Source of the DNA: Robbsia andropogonis
GTDB lineage: Bacteria > Pseudomonadota > Gammaproteobacteria > Burkholderiales > Burkholderiaceae
Assembly (NCBI RefSeq): GCF_000970345.1
Contig: NZ_LAQU01000029.1
Location: 1 to 56,194, forward strand
Direction of reading: 5' to 3'
DNA length: 56,194 bases
Shown here in pieces: positions 40,594-50,187 of the stretch (its first letter is position 1; every line of letters begins with the position of its first letter). A program made the position numbers and the translations under genes. The notes beneath the pieces are model-generated. The model was not told the DNA's origin. It saw nothing but the letters and a program-made list of their open reading frames with translations, and ran no database searches.

Positions 40594-41769
40594 TCAGCGC
40601 AATTTCAACGTGGACAAGCCCACCAGCACCAGCATCAAGGTGATGACCCAGAAGCGGACCACCACCTGCGTTTCCTTCCAGCCACTCAATTCGAAGTGAT
40701 GGTGCAACGGCGCCATCTTGAACAGCCGTCGCCCTTCACCGCGAAAGCGTTTCGTGTACTTGAACCAGCCCACCTGCAAAATCACGGACACGGTCTCGGC
40801 CACGAACACGCCCCCCATAATGAACAGCACGATTTCCTGCCGCACGATCACGGCAACGGTACCCAGCGCGCCACCCAGCGCCAAGGCACCGACATCGCCC
40901 ATGAATACCTGGGCGGGGTGCGTGTTGTACCAGAGAAAAGCGAGCCCCGCACCCGACATCGCCGAGCAGAAAATCAACAATTCCCCCGCCCCAGGAATAT
41001 GTGGAAACAGCAGATAACGCGAATACACGGCACTACCCATCACATAGGCGAAGACACCAAGCGCGCTACCCACCAACACGACAGGCATGATCACGAGGCC
41101 ATCGAGGCCATCGGTCAGGTTCACTGCATTGCTCGACCCGACGATCACCAGGTACGTCAGCGTCATGAACCCCGCCAGCCCCAACGGATAGCTCATCGAT
41201 TTCAGAAACGGCAAAATCAGATTCGCGCGATCCGGCAGGTCCGTTGGCAAGCCATTACGAAACCAATTGATCAGCACTTGAAACACATGCGCATTGCTGG
41301 ACTGCGACACGCTGACAGCAAGATAGACCGCGGCGATCAGGCCGATCAGCGATTGCCAGAAATACTTTTCGCGGGAGGACATCCCGCGCGGATCTTTGTG
41401 CACGACCTTTCGATAATCATCGACCCAGCCGATCAGGCCGAAACCAAACGTCACCAACATGACGATCCAGACAAACCGATTCGTCAGATCAGCCCACAAC
41501 AACGTGGACACGGCGATGCCGATCAAGATCAGCACGCCGCCCATCGTCGGCGTACCGCTTTTGACCAGATGGGTCTGCGGGCCGTCGTTGCGCACTGCCT
41601 GCCCCATCTTCAGGGCGGTCAGCTTGCGAATGACAGCCGGCCCGCAGACCAGGCCGATGACGAGCGCGGTGATGGTGGCCATCACCGCACGAAACGTCAG
41701 GTAATTGATGACACGCAAATAGCTTGCATCACTTTGCAGCCATTGCGCCAACAGCAGCAACATTGACAA
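40594..41769 (-). CDS. mraY: Phospho-MurNAc-pentapeptide transferase MraY
   Basis: Integral membrane enzyme making lipid I from UDP-MurNAc-pentapeptide and undecaprenyl phosphate. The 391 residues and ten helices match the family. Visible catalytic segments: [20 protein letters not shown] (Asp pair), [14 protein letters not shown] (catalytic Asp) and the [17 protein letters not shown] His cluster. [20 protein letters not shown] is also typical. A clear AGGGAAGGA lies upstream. The 151-bp gap to murF is the one large break in the murE-murG chain and contains a GCGGTG/CACCGC hairpin (41794-41810). Confidence 0.98.
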   Translation of the reverse strand: MSMLLLLAQWLQSDASYLRVINYLTFRAVMATITALVIGLVCGPAVIRKLTALKMGQAVRNDGPQTHLVKSGTPTMGGVLILIGIAVSTLLWADLTNRFVWIVMLVTFGFGLIGWVDDYRKVVHKDPRGMSSREKYFWQSLIGLIAAVYLAVSVSQSSNAHVFQVLINWFRNGLPTDLPDRANLILPFLKSMSYPLGLAGFMTLTYLVIVGSSNAVNLTDGLDGLVIMPVVLVGSALGVFAYVMGSAVYSRYLLFPHIPGAGELLIFCSAMSGAGLAFLWYNTHPAQVFMGDVGALALGGALGTVAVIVRQEIVLFIMGGVFVAETVSVILQVGWFKYTKRFRGEGRRLFKMAPLHHHFELSGWKETQVVVRFWVITLMLVLVGLSTLKLR

Positions 41770-41920
41770 TCCTTCCCTTAAATCCGGTCCGCAGCGGTGT
41801 TCCTCACCGCGCGTTCCAGGTTACCCCTGCACTTACGCGCCCGTTCCGCCTTACTGCCCCTGTCGCGCGTCCGTCACGTCGTTACCGCACCGCGCGGCAC
41901 CTCCCGCTACGGCACCGCCC

Positions 41921-43510
41921 TCAATGTGGCGCGGTCGACGTCTCGCCGACCAGCGCCGCCACCACCTTCTCCATCGCCATGAAACGAGACCCCTTCACCA
42001 ATACCGTCACACCGGAAGCAGACTGCGCGGACGACAACGACGATCCGCCCTGCAGCGCGGCGATCAGCGCATCGGCGTTATCGAAATGCCAAGCACTGCG
42101 TCCACCGACACGATCGTGGTTCGACGCATCGTCCTGCGCCCGCGCGGCATTGAACGCATCGCAGACACCGCGCGATGCCCGGCCCAGCGCATAAAGCGCA
42201 TCCACGCCTTGCGCATAGGCATACAGACCCACTTCACGATGCGCGACGGCTTCCTGATCTCCCACCTCGCCCATGTCACCCACCACCAGCACGCGCGGCG
42301 AAGCGGCCTGCGCCAGCACATCGATCGCGGCGCGCATCGAATCCGGATTAGCGTTGTAGGTATCGTCGATCACGCTCGCACCGGCCAACGCTCCCACTGT
42401 TGCCCGTTTCTGCTGCAAACGCCCGTTGACCGGCGCAAACGCCTGCAAGCCGGAGCGGATCGCATCGACGCCGACACCCGTGGCTACGGCCGCGGCGGTG
42501 GCCGCCAACGCATTACGCAGGTTATGACGACCTTGCGTACGCAGCGCCACCGAGAATGTACCAATGGGCGTTTCAACCTCAAGCTGGCCATTCGATTGCC
42601 CATCGGCGCTCGCCCCCGCCGCACGCCACCGGCCCGTCACCGCGGCACGGATCACGCCACGGCCGGCCTGACCATCGCTCCCGTCGTCGAGCAGTGCGAA
42701 ATCGATGATGCGTCGTGTATGCGCGGCCACTCGCCAGATCGCGGCGTACGCGTCGTCCGCCGGGTAGACCGCCGTGCCATCAACCGGTAATGCGTGAATC
42801 ACGCTCGCATGTTCCAATGCCACCGCTTCCACGGTGTGCATGAATTCCTGATGCTCACGCTGCGCGTTGTTCACCAGTCCGACCGTCGGCTCACAGATAC
42901 CGGCGAGATAACGCGTCTCGTCCGGATGGTTCATGCCCATTTCGATGACCGCCAGGCGATGCGTTGCACGCAGTCGCAGCAGCGTCAGCGGCAAGCCGAT
43001 GTCATTATTGAAATTCCCGCGCGTGGCGAGACAATGATCGGCACCCACCGCAGCGGCGAATATCGACGCGATCATCTCCTTAACGGTGGTCTTGCCGTTG
43101 CTCCCGGTCACCGCGACTATCGGCATGCCCGAACCGCCCACGGCCGACTCGACTGAGCCCACCGCCGCCACCGATACCGTGCCCCCGACGCGCGCGGCGA
43201 AAGTCCGGCGCCAACCGCGTGCGAGTTCACCCAACGCCCGACGGGTATCCGGCACCAACAGATAGGGCCGCGAAAATGACGCTGGCGCCCGCGCGACGAT
43301 GACTGCCGCGACGCCCTGCGTTGCAACGGCATCGAGAAAATCGTGTGCATCGAAACGATCGCCGCGCAACGCGACAAACAGATCGCCTGCGCCGGCCTGG
43401 CGACTATCCGTGACAATGCGGTCGATCACGACCGCCGCGGCGTCGGCCGCGCCGACAACCCGCGCGCCTTCGATCCATTGCGCCGCTTGCGCCAAGGTCA
43501 TCATCGTCAT
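41921..43510 (-). CDS. murF: UDP-MurNAc-tripeptide--D-Ala-D-Ala ligase
   Basis: Adds the D-Ala-D-Ala dipeptide to UDP-MurNAc-tripeptide. The 529 residues show DSRQAGAGDLFVALRGDRFD (N-terminal domain), P-loop VTGSNGKTTVKEM (134-146), EMGMNHPDETRYLAGICEP and DDTYNANPDSMRAAIDVLAQ. It is about 60 residues longer than the common length, with small inserts near 110-128 and 270-310. The ATG at 43510 overlaps the murE stop (ATGA). Confidence 0.96.
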   Translation of the reverse strand: MTMMTLAQAAQWIEGARVVGAADAAAVVIDRIVTDSRQAGAGDLFVALRGDRFDAHDFLDAVATQGVAAVIVARAPASFSRPYLLVPDTRRALGELARGWRRTFAARVGGTVSVAAVGSVESAVGGSGMPIVAVTGSNGKTTVKEMIASIFAAAVGADHCLATRGNFNNDIGLPLTLLRLRATHRLAVIEMGMNHPDETRYLAGICEPTVGLVNNAQREHQEFMHTVEAVALEHASVIHALPVDGTAVYPADDAYAAIWRVAAHTRRIIDFALLDDGSDGQAGRGVIRAAVTGRWRAAGASADGQSNGQLEVETPIGTFSVALRTQGRHNLRNALAATAAAVATGVGVDAIRSGLQAFAPVNGRLQQKRATVGALAGASVIDDTYNANPDSMRAAIDVLAQAASPRVLVVGDMGEVGDQEAVAHREVGLYAYAQGVDALYALGRASRGVCDAFNAARAQDDASNHDRVGGRSAWHFDNADALIAALQGGSSLSSAQSASGVTVLVKGSRFMAMEKVVAALVGETSTAPH

Positions 43511-45468
43511 GACCGCTCTCCCTGTCCGCCGTGCCCGTGGTCGCCACCGTGCTCCCCACCGCGAGACTCGGATCGGGCTTCCGAGCGCATCTGCGTCGCC
43601 CGTGTGGCCAAGGCGAGCAGCGCGTGATCCTGATCCTGGAACGGACGTTTCTTGCCCATGACTTCCTGCGTCGCTTCATGCCCTTTGCCGGCCAACAACA
43701 CCACATCGCGTTGCGCCGCGGCGCGCACCGTCTGCAAGATCGCGCTCGCCCGATCGTCGATGCGACGCACCCGGTGCTGCAACGCGTCCGACGACATGCC
43801 GGCGGCGATCTGATCGATGATGGATGCAGGAACTTCGGTACGCGGATTGTCGCTCGTCAACACGACATGATCCGCGAGCCGCTCGGCGATTCCCCCCATG
43901 ATTGGCCGCTTGGCATTGTCGCGATCGCCACCGCAACCGAACATGACCGTCAGTGCGCCGCCGCGTGCCGCCGCTACTGGCCGTAATGCACGCAACGTCT
44001 TGTCCAGCGCATCCGGCGTATGGGCATAGTCGATGACGATCAACGGTTCGTCGCGCTGGGGATTGCCGCCCAGGCGCTGCATCCGCCCCAGCACCGGCTG
44101 CAAGGTCACAAGCGATTGCACAGCCGCATCGAACGAAACGGCATCGATACCGGCGGCGACATCACAGGTGGCGAACAACACCGCGCCCAGCACAGCCATC
44201 AGGTTCGAGACGTTGAAGGCGCCCATTGTCGCCACTTCGATCACCGCCGTATGCACGAGCGCGGCCCGATCGGCGAGTAGCCCGTGTGCAACCGCGCGGT
44301 CATCAGCACGCGCGACATTGGTCGGCATAGAATCGGACGGGGCACCCACGGCGGGGGACGACGGGCGTTGTTCATAGCGGATCGTCAGTGCCGTGCCACC
44401 CGATGCGGTGGCGCGCAACGCAGCCGCACTCAGGACACCCACGGCGCCCGCACAAGCGTGTTCGATAGCCGCGCGTGCAGCGCTCGCAGCTTCGTCGTCC
44501 TCGATCGCATCGTCGACTAAATACGCGATGACCAATGGTGCATGCACCTGGTGCGCGGCACCGGCAGGTAATGGCCATTGCATCAATAAGCGTCGCCCTG
44601 CAGCGTCGTCCGCATTGATTACCGCCGCGCGTAAACCGGGCCAGTTGAAGAGCCTGGCTTTGGCGGCTTCATATCCTTCCAGCGTACCGTGATAGTCGAG
44701 ATGGTCCTGCGTCAAGTTCGTGAAGACGGCGATATCGAACGCCGTGCCGTTGACACGCCCCTGGTGCAGTGCATGCGAAGATACCTCCACCGCCACGGCC
44801 ACCGCACGTTCGTCTCGCATCTGCGCCAACTGCTGCTGGAACTGCGCGGCATTCGGCGTTGTAAACCCGGTCCACTGCAATTTGTCGGGCATGCCCGAAC
44901 CGAGCGTTCCGATAACGGCGGTGCGAATGCTCATATCCGCCAACGCTGCCGCGATCCACTGGGTCGTCGATGTCTTGCCATTCGTGCCAGTGACGCCCAT
45001 CACGCGCAAGGCGACGCTCGGCGTGCCGTACCAGCCACTCGCGATATATCCAGCAAGTACATCAAGGTCCCGCACGGCCAGCGCCGGCGTTCCGCCGCCC
45101 GCGTCTTGCACCGCTCCTACGCCATCCTGGTCCAGCGCGTTTGCCACCACCGCCGCATCGGACACGTCGACGGACGATCGCCCCTCTCCCGCCGGCTGCA
45201 GCACGATGGCCTTCGCGCCACGCGCAAGCGCATCAACGATATGCGGCCGGTTGTCGGCCCCCTCCACCGCGTAGGCGAGATAGCCATCGCCCGGCTGGAC
45301 GGCACGGCTATCGGTGCGCAGGTTCGCGCTTGCCGATAGCACGGAACGCAACCATGCCACTGCGCGCTGTGCCGCGGCCGGCATCGGCAACGCGCCGGCG
45401 CGAGGCACATTGGCATTGACGAGGGCGGCGGCGGACATCGCGGCGGAGCGATCGGTGCGGGCGATCAT
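43507..45468 (-). CDS. murE: UDP-MurNAc-L-Ala-D-Glu--2,6-diaminopimelate ligase
   Basis: Adds the third stem residue. The DNPRTE motif (540-545) indicates meso-diaminopimelate rather than lysine. Other motifs: LRTDSRAVQPGDGYLAYAVE, P-loop TGTNGKTSTTQW (160-171), SSHALHQGRVNGTAFDIAVF, HLDYHGTLEGYEAAKARLF and the C-terminal GKGHEATQE. At 653 residues it is some 140 longer than usual. Extra sequence lies at about 110-130 and 365-405, and the tail (635-653) is His/Gly-rich. The start at 45468 overlaps the ftsI stop as ATGA; MSAAALVNA at residue 11 is possible. Confidence 0.96.
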   Translation of the reverse strand: MIARTDRSAAMSAAALVNANVPRAGALPMPAAAQRAVAWLRSVLSASANLRTDSRAVQPGDGYLAYAVEGADNRPHIVDALARGAKAIVLQPAGEGRSSVDVSDAAVVANALDQDGVGAVQDAGGGTPALAVRDLDVLAGYIASGWYGTPSVALRVMGVTGTNGKTSTTQWIAAALADMSIRTAVIGTLGSGMPDKLQWTGFTTPNAAQFQQQLAQMRDERAVAVAVEVSSHALHQGRVNGTAFDIAVFTNLTQDHLDYHGTLEGYEAAKARLFNWPGLRAAVINADDAAGRRLLMQWPLPAGAAHQVHAPLVIAYLVDDAIEDDEAASAARAAIEHACAGAVGVLSAAALRATASGGTALTIRYEQRPSSPAVGAPSDSMPTNVARADDRAVAHGLLADRAALVHTAVIEVATMGAFNVSNLMAVLGAVLFATCDVAAGIDAVSFDAAVQSLVTLQPVLGRMQRLGGNPQRDEPLIVIDYAHTPDALDKTLRALRPVAAARGGALTVMFGCGGDRDNAKRPIMGGIAERLADHVVLTSDNPRTEVPASIIDQIAAGMSSDALQHRVRRIDDRASAILQTVRAAAQRDVVLLAGKGHEATQEVMGKKRPFQDQDHALLALATRATQMRSEARSESRGGEHGGDHGHGGQGERS

Positions 45469-47396
45469 CGCATGACCTTTCGCGCATACGATTCATGCGC
45501 GGACGCGGCATAGCCATGGGGCGCATGCACCGTGCCGCCATCGTGCAATGCCGCGCGGACGACATGCGCCCCGCCCGTCGTCGCCTGCGCCACTGCGCGC
45601 GGCGCCGGGCCGGACACACCGGGTTGGACGGTAGGCGACACGGCGGCAACCGTCTGCTTGAACGGCGCGTCCGGCGCGACATTCAGCGCACGCAGAATCT
45701 CGCCCGCAATCGTCGAGAAGACCGGCGCGGACACCTGTCCACCGAAGTGCTTGCCACCACGCGGGTCATCCACCGAAACGGCGACGATGATCCGCGGATT
45801 CGACATCGGCGCGATACCGACGAACGACGCGCGATAGCGCGACTTGTCATAACCATGCGCAAAGTGCTTGTATGCCGTACCGGTCTTGCCACCCACCGTA
45901 TAGCCTGGAACACGGGCCAACGGTGCCGTACCACCAGGGCCGACAACCGATGCGAGCATGGTGCGCAACTCGGCCATCGTCTTCGGCTCGAATACCTGCG
46001 GCCCCGATTGCGGCGCCCCATCCAGCTTATACAGCGACAACGGCAGTTCGCGGCCATTGTTCGTGAACACCGTATACGCATGCGCCAGTTGGAACAGCGA
46101 CACCGAAAGGCCATAGCCATAAGACATGGTTGCCTGCTCGATCCGGCGCCAGCTCTTCCAGGGACGCAGACGACCGGCCACCGCGCCGGGGAACCCGATA
46201 TTCGGCGCGACGCCGAATCCCAGGCTCGTGTACATATTCCACTGCTCCTCCGGACGCAACTGCATCGCGATCTTGCTGGTACCCACGTTACTCGACTTCT
46301 GCAGCACGCCACCCACCGTAAGGGTGCCAAAATCGGCATCGTCGGTGATCCTTGCGCCATCGAGCGAATACGACCCCGGGGCAGTATTGACGATCGTATT
46401 CGGCGTCACCCGATGCAGATCGAGGGCAAGGGATAACGTGAACGGCTTCATGATCGAACCGGGCTCGAACGAATCCGTGAACACGCGATTGCGCAACTGC
46501 TCGCCCGTCAGGTGCGAGCGGTCGTTCGGGTTGTATGTCGGATAGTTCGCTAGAGCCAGCACTTCACCTGTGCGTGCGTCGACGACGACCGCGGCGCCGG
46601 CCGCGGCCTTATTGTCGACAACGGCATTCTTCAGTTCATTGAAAGTGATGTATTGGATCTTGCTGTCAATCGACAGACGCATGTCCTTGCCGTCGCGCGG
46701 CACGGTGAGTTCATCGACGTCTTGAACGATATGACCAAGACGATCCTTGATCACACGACGACTGCCCGGCGCGCCCACCAGTTGATTCTGCATCGCGAGT
46801 TCGACACCGTCCTGACCTTCGTCGTTGATGTCGGTGAAGCCAACCAATTGCGCGGTGATCTCGCCTTCCGGGTAATACCGCTTGTATTCCACGTTCTGAT
46901 GAATACCGGGAATATCGAGTGCCATCACCTTGTCGGCGGTCTCTATCGGCACCTGCCGCTTGATATAAGCGAACATTGAATTGCGCGAGAGTTTCACGCG
47001 TAATTCCTTCGAATCGACGTCGAGCAATTTCGCCAAGGCGTCCCGCTTGCTTGCGGGCAAGTCTTCAGGCACGTCATCGGGAACGGCCCAGATCGCCCGC
47101 ACCGGCAACGTGGTCGCGAGCATCAATCCATTGCGGTCCATGATCTTGCCGCGGCTTGCCGGCAGCTCGATCGTCCGTTCGAACCGGCTCGCACCTTGCC
47201 GCTGATAGAACGCATTTCCCGGGCCCTGAATCCAGAACGCCCGACCGGCAAGCGCCACGAACGCGAGGAAAATCAGGAACACGACGAGCTTCGAGCGCCA
47301 CATTGGCAGACTGACCGACAACATCGGGCTCGATGAAAATTGCACGCCGCGATCGCTGCGCCGCGCTCGGAGCGGGGTATCCGGCTGCTTCTTCAT
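45465..47396 (-). CDS. ftsI: Septal transpeptidase PBP3 / FtsI
   Basis: Class B penicillin-binding protein that cross-links septal peptidoglycan, working with FtsW. The 643 residues have one N-terminal helix (LVVFLIFLAFVALAGRAFWI), the PBP dimerisation domain and the transpeptidase domain with SIMK (S314, K317), SSN (368-370) and KTG (504-506). The tail beyond about 590 is Ala/Pro/His-rich. It is translationally coupled to ftsL and murE by ATGA overlaps. Confidence 0.97.
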   Translation of the reverse strand: MKKQPDTPLRARRSDRGVQFSSSPMLSVSLPMWRSKLVVFLIFLAFVALAGRAFWIQGPGNAFYQRQGASRFERTIELPASRGKIMDRNGLMLATTLPVRAIWAVPDDVPEDLPASKRDALAKLLDVDSKELRVKLSRNSMFAYIKRQVPIETADKVMALDIPGIHQNVEYKRYYPEGEITAQLVGFTDINDEGQDGVELAMQNQLVGAPGSRRVIKDRLGHIVQDVDELTVPRDGKDMRLSIDSKIQYITFNELKNAVVDNKAAAGAAVVVDARTGEVLALANYPTYNPNDRSHLTGEQLRNRVFTDSFEPGSIMKPFTLSLALDLHRVTPNTIVNTAPGSYSLDGARITDDADFGTLTVGGVLQKSSNVGTSKIAMQLRPEEQWNMYTSLGFGVAPNIGFPGAVAGRLRPWKSWRRIEQATMSYGYGLSVSLFQLAHAYTVFTNNGRELPLSLYKLDGAPQSGPQVFEPKTMAELRTMLASVVGPGGTAPLARVPGYTVGGKTGTAYKHFAHGYDKSRYRASFVGIAPMSNPRIIVAVSVDDPRGGKHFGGQVSAPVFSTIAGEILRALNVAPDAPFKQTVAAVSPTVQPGVSGPAPRAVAQATTGGAHVVRAALHDGGTVHAPHGYAASAHESYARKVMR

Positions 47397-47980
47397 TGCC
47401 GCCCCCCAACGTTCGCGCCAGCCTTGCCGGACATGATGGCCGCTGCCGCAGCCGCGGCGGCACGATCGTCCCGCGCGGCACGTGCGGCACGCGCCTCCTG
47501 GGCGGCGCGCTCATCATGCGTTGCGCGCGCCGGACGCGACGAAGCCGCGGACTTGAGCGCGGCAGTGGGGACTTGCTTTTTGACAGCGGATTGTACCGGT
47601 GGTTTCGCTACCGTGGCTTGCTGCACCGGACGACTGGGGGGAGGCGCCGTCGATGAACGGGGCGGTGGCGCGACGGCGGACACGGACGCCGGCAACGGCG
47701 CGATGCTCACCGCGCTGCCATCCTCATTCAGATATTCGGTACGCCCAGCCGTCACCGCGCTCATGCCCAACTGATTACTGCTGATATCTTCGATACGCGA
47801 CGTCTTCGACAAGGCACTTTGCTCGTACTGCAGTCGCGTCCAGTCCTGGCCAAGACTTTGCTGTTGCCCCTGCGCCCGCTCCAACTCGACGAACACGCGT
47901 CGCTGCTGGTACGTCGAATTGACGACCGACAGCGCGCACGCGATCAGCGCGAGCAAGAGGAAGGCATCAAGGCGGCTCAT
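47393..47980 (-). CDS. ftsL: Cell division protein FtsL with long low-complexity tail
   Basis: Small bitopic divisome protein that with FtsB and FtsQ activates FtsWI. Residues 1-85 look like FtsL: short cytoplasmic N-terminus, helix [20 protein letters not shown], a heptad-like coiled coil ([20 protein letters not shown]) and [12 protein letters not shown]. The remaining ~100 residues are Pro, then Ala/Arg-rich ([20 protein letters not shown]) and not part of the family. At 195 residues it is nearly twice the normal ~95-115. Both ends overlap neighbours by four bases, so the tail is read in frame and is not an annotation artefact. Confidence 0.9.
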   Translation of the reverse strand: MSRLDAFLLLALIACALSVVNSTYQQRRVFVELERAQGQQQSLGQDWTRLQYEQSALSKTSRIEDISSNQLGMSAVTAGRTEYLNEDGSAVSIAPLPASVSAVAPPPRSSTAPPPSRPVQQATVAKPPVQSAVKKQVPTAALKSAASSRPARATHDERAAQEARAARAARDDRAAAAAAAAIMSGKAGANVGGRQ

Positions 47981-49023
47981 CCGCGCGCTCCGCGGGTCGG
48001 ACGGTGCCCGGCGCGCGTGGGCGCACCCGCATCGTGCGCGTGATACGGCCCGACCTTCTCCGCCACGCGCATCACGGCCGACCGCGCGCGTGGATTCGCC
48101 GCCACTTCCGCCGCACCCGGAAGCAGACGCGCCACGCGGCGCAATGGCGGCGTAGGCAGCGCGTCCGCGCGAATGGGCAGACGACGGTCGAGCGCGGGCG
48201 TGGTCGAGTGCGTTTGCATGAACTGTTTGACGATACGGTCTTCAAGCGAATGAAAGCTGATCACCACCAGCCTGCCACCCACCTCCAATGCGGACAAAGC
48301 CGCGTCCAACGTTACCTGCAGCTCCGCAAGCTCTTGATTGACGTGAATCCGTAGAGCCTGAAAGGTGCGGGTGGCCGGGTCCTTGCCTTTCTCGCGAGTT
48401 TTGACGGCGCCCGCCACGAGTGCGGCAAGCTCACCTGTTCGGGCGAGAGGGCCGAGCGTATCGGACGCTGCCCTGCGAGCAGCAATCGCCTTTGCAATCG
48501 AAAAAGCAAACCGTTCTTCCCCATAATCTCGTATCACCCTCGTCATGTCTTCGACCGACGCATGCGTCAGCCATTGCGCGGCGGATTCACCGCGCGTGGT
48601 GTCCATCCGCATATCCAATGGACCATCGGCTCGAAAGCTGAAACCCCGCGACGCGTCGTCCAATTGCGGCGACGACACCCCCAGATCCAGCAACACGCCC
48701 GATACGGCAGCCATACCACGCATGGCCAGCGTGTCTGCCAGCGTGGCAAAACTATGGTGGACGATGTCGAATTCCGCGGCATCGGCCTGTGCTGCCTGCT
48801 CCGCCTTGACCACCGCCGCTGCGGCAATGGCCGACGGGTCCTTGTCGAACGCAAGCAATCGCGCACCCGGCGTCAATTTGCGCAACACCGCCCGACTATG
48901 ACCGCCTCGCCCGAACGTGCCGTCGATGTAGGTGCCATCCCGACGCCACACGAGGGCATCGACCGCATCATCAAGCAGCACCGTTCGGTGCAGGAATTCG
49001 TTATTAGCCGCGTCTGGCATCAC
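47977..49023 (-). CDS. rsmH: 16S rRNA m4C1402 methyltransferase RsmH (MraW)
   Basis: SAM-dependent N4-methylation of C1402 in 16S rRNA. The 348 residues show [20 protein letters not shown], the SAM-binding [40 protein letters not shown] and [20 protein letters not shown], and [18 protein letters not shown] 49023 and ATG 49020 are adjacent possible starts. The C-terminus is Arg/Gly-rich and overlaps the ftsL start. Confidence 0.97.
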   Translation of the reverse strand: MMPDAANNEFLHRTVLLDDAVDALVWRRDGTYIDGTFGRGGHSRAVLRKLTPGARLLAFDKDPSAIAAAAVVKAEQAAQADAAEFDIVHHSFATLADTLAMRGMAAVSGVLLDLGVSSPQLDDASRGFSFRADGPLDMRMDTTRGESAAQWLTHASVEDMTRVIRDYGEERFAFSIAKAIAARRAASDTLGPLARTGELAALVAGAVKTREKGKDPATRTFQALRIHVNQELAELQVTLDAALSALEVGGRLVVISFHSLEDRIVKQFMQTHSTTPALDRRLPIRADALPTPPLRRVARLLPGAAEVAANPRARSAVMRVAEKVGPYHAHDAGAPTRAGHRPTRGARG

Positions 49024-49038
49024 GTCACGCCTTGCGGC

Positions 49039-49467
49039 TCAGAAACTGAAATTCTTCAGAGCGTCAGGCATGCCCTGCGACATCGCTGCCTGCTCTTTCG
49101 CTGCATACGTCTGCGCGTCCCAGACTTCGAAATGACTGCCCATGCCCAGCAACATCACTTCTTTTTCCAGATTCGCCGCCATCCGCAACTCCGGTGACAC
49201 GAGCACCCGCCCGGTCCCGTCCATCTCGACATCCGATGCATTTCCGAGGAAAATCCGGCGCCACCAATGCGCATCCATTGGCAACGCGGCAATCTTCGTG
49301 CGAAATACTTCCCATTCGGGACGTGGAAACAACAACAGGCAACCGTCGGGATGCTTGGTCATCGTCACGCGGCCTTCAGCCTGCCCAAGCAGCGCGTCAC
49401 GATGCCGGGTCGGAATCGACATCCGCCCCTTTGCATCGAGAGTCAGCGCTGACGCCCCTTGGAACAC
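49039..49467 (-). CDS. mraZ: Transcriptional regulator MraZ
   Basis: AbrB/SpoVT-fold DNA-binding ring protein; in E. coli it represses its own dcw promoter. The 142 residues contain both repeats: [20 protein letters not shown] and [20 protein letters not shown]. It starts with GTG at 49467 (GTG TTC CAA GGG), giving the conserved MFQG start. It is the first gene of the dcw operon, about 105 bp downstream of a promoter carrying three MraZ-type boxes. Confidence 0.97.
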   Translation of the reverse strand: MFQGASALTLDAKGRMSIPTRHRDALLGQAEGRVTMTKHPDGCLLLFPRPEWEVFRTKIAALPMDAHWWRRIFLGNASDVEMDGTGRVLVSPELRMAANLEKEVMLLGMGSHFEVWDAQTYAAKEQAAMSQGMPDALKNFSF

Positions 49468-49570
49468 GCCCTTGCCTCCTGGACGCGCCGTCTGATCGGT
49501 TCGCCCTTCCTAAAAACACCACCTGCGGTCCGTCGCGCTCACTGTCGCTTCCGGGTAAATTTCACACAAA

Positions 49571-49624
49571 AATGCACTTTCCCACACCTTTTCCCACTTT
49601 AGAGTAAGCAACCTGCCCGGTCAA
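49571..49624 (-). promoter_or_regulatory. dcw (mraZ) promoter with MraZ box array
   Basis: Minus-strand TTGACC (49624-49619) and TAAAGT (49601-49596) are 17 bp apart. Starting inside the -10, three tandem 10-bp units follow: AAAGTGGGAA (49600-49591), AAGGTGTGGG (49590-49581) and AAAGTGCATT (49580-49571). This matches the known MraZ operator form (AAAGTG-type boxes or TGGG repeats at 10-bp spacing). Overlap with the -10 and start site fits repression. Confidence 0.75.
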
Positions 49625-50187
49625 GGTCGCCGCAACGATTTCGAATAATTTTTATCCGCCAGAACAATGACTTACAGGTGATGCCAGACAAGACTCACGC
49701 AAAATTATCAATAAAATGAAGGTGATAGGAATTCTTCTGAAAGTGATGCGTGAGAACGCTGGGGCATTTCGACGCAACAACCAGCAACAGTGCGTGAAAA
49801 TTGGCGACAAAAGGCGACACGATGCCGGTGAATTTCAGCAAAAAGCTGTAGAAGTTACGAGTATCGCGCAGGATTCGGAAAAATTTTCGCAAACGTGACG
49901 GCAAGAAGACGAACGGCGCGGCCGCTGGCTTCTACGCTTGCCTGACTGTTGCAGCGGTTGACGCCGACAAGGCTGCTAAGTCGGTCATGTGAATAAAATT
50001 TGATTTAGATACAGAACTGTATCAAACGGATGTATCGCCGCCGCCATTGCCGCGTTAACAGGCGATCTCCTGGTTGCTACCCGCATGCGGCCTGGGGCGA
50101 GCAGCGCATGAGCGATGCGGAGTGGGCCAGGGTTTCGGACAACACGCGCCGCATGCGTGACGCAATACGGCGGGATAATCGAAATGG
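49625..50187. other. AT-rich intergenic stretch between mraZ promoter and coq7
   Basis: About 560 bp, visibly less GC-rich than its surroundings, especially 49640-49890. Small frames occur on both strands (49716-49898 plus; 49695-49904 minus, starting TTG) with no Shine-Dalgarno site and no recognisable family. I do not call a gene. An operator-like palindrome lies at 50008-50023. Confidence 0.6.
50008..50023. promoter_or_regulatory. Operator-like palindrome
   Basis: GATACAG-AA-CTGTATC, a perfect 7+2+7 palindrome, with a further GATGTATC 8 bp downstream. It resembles TetR/AcrR-type operators, but no regulator gene is nearby. Confidence 0.45.

Noticed and set aside
39988-41766. A 592-codon open frame antisense to murD and mraY
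   Set aside because: His/Gln/Arg-rich shadow of two conserved genes with no ribosome site.
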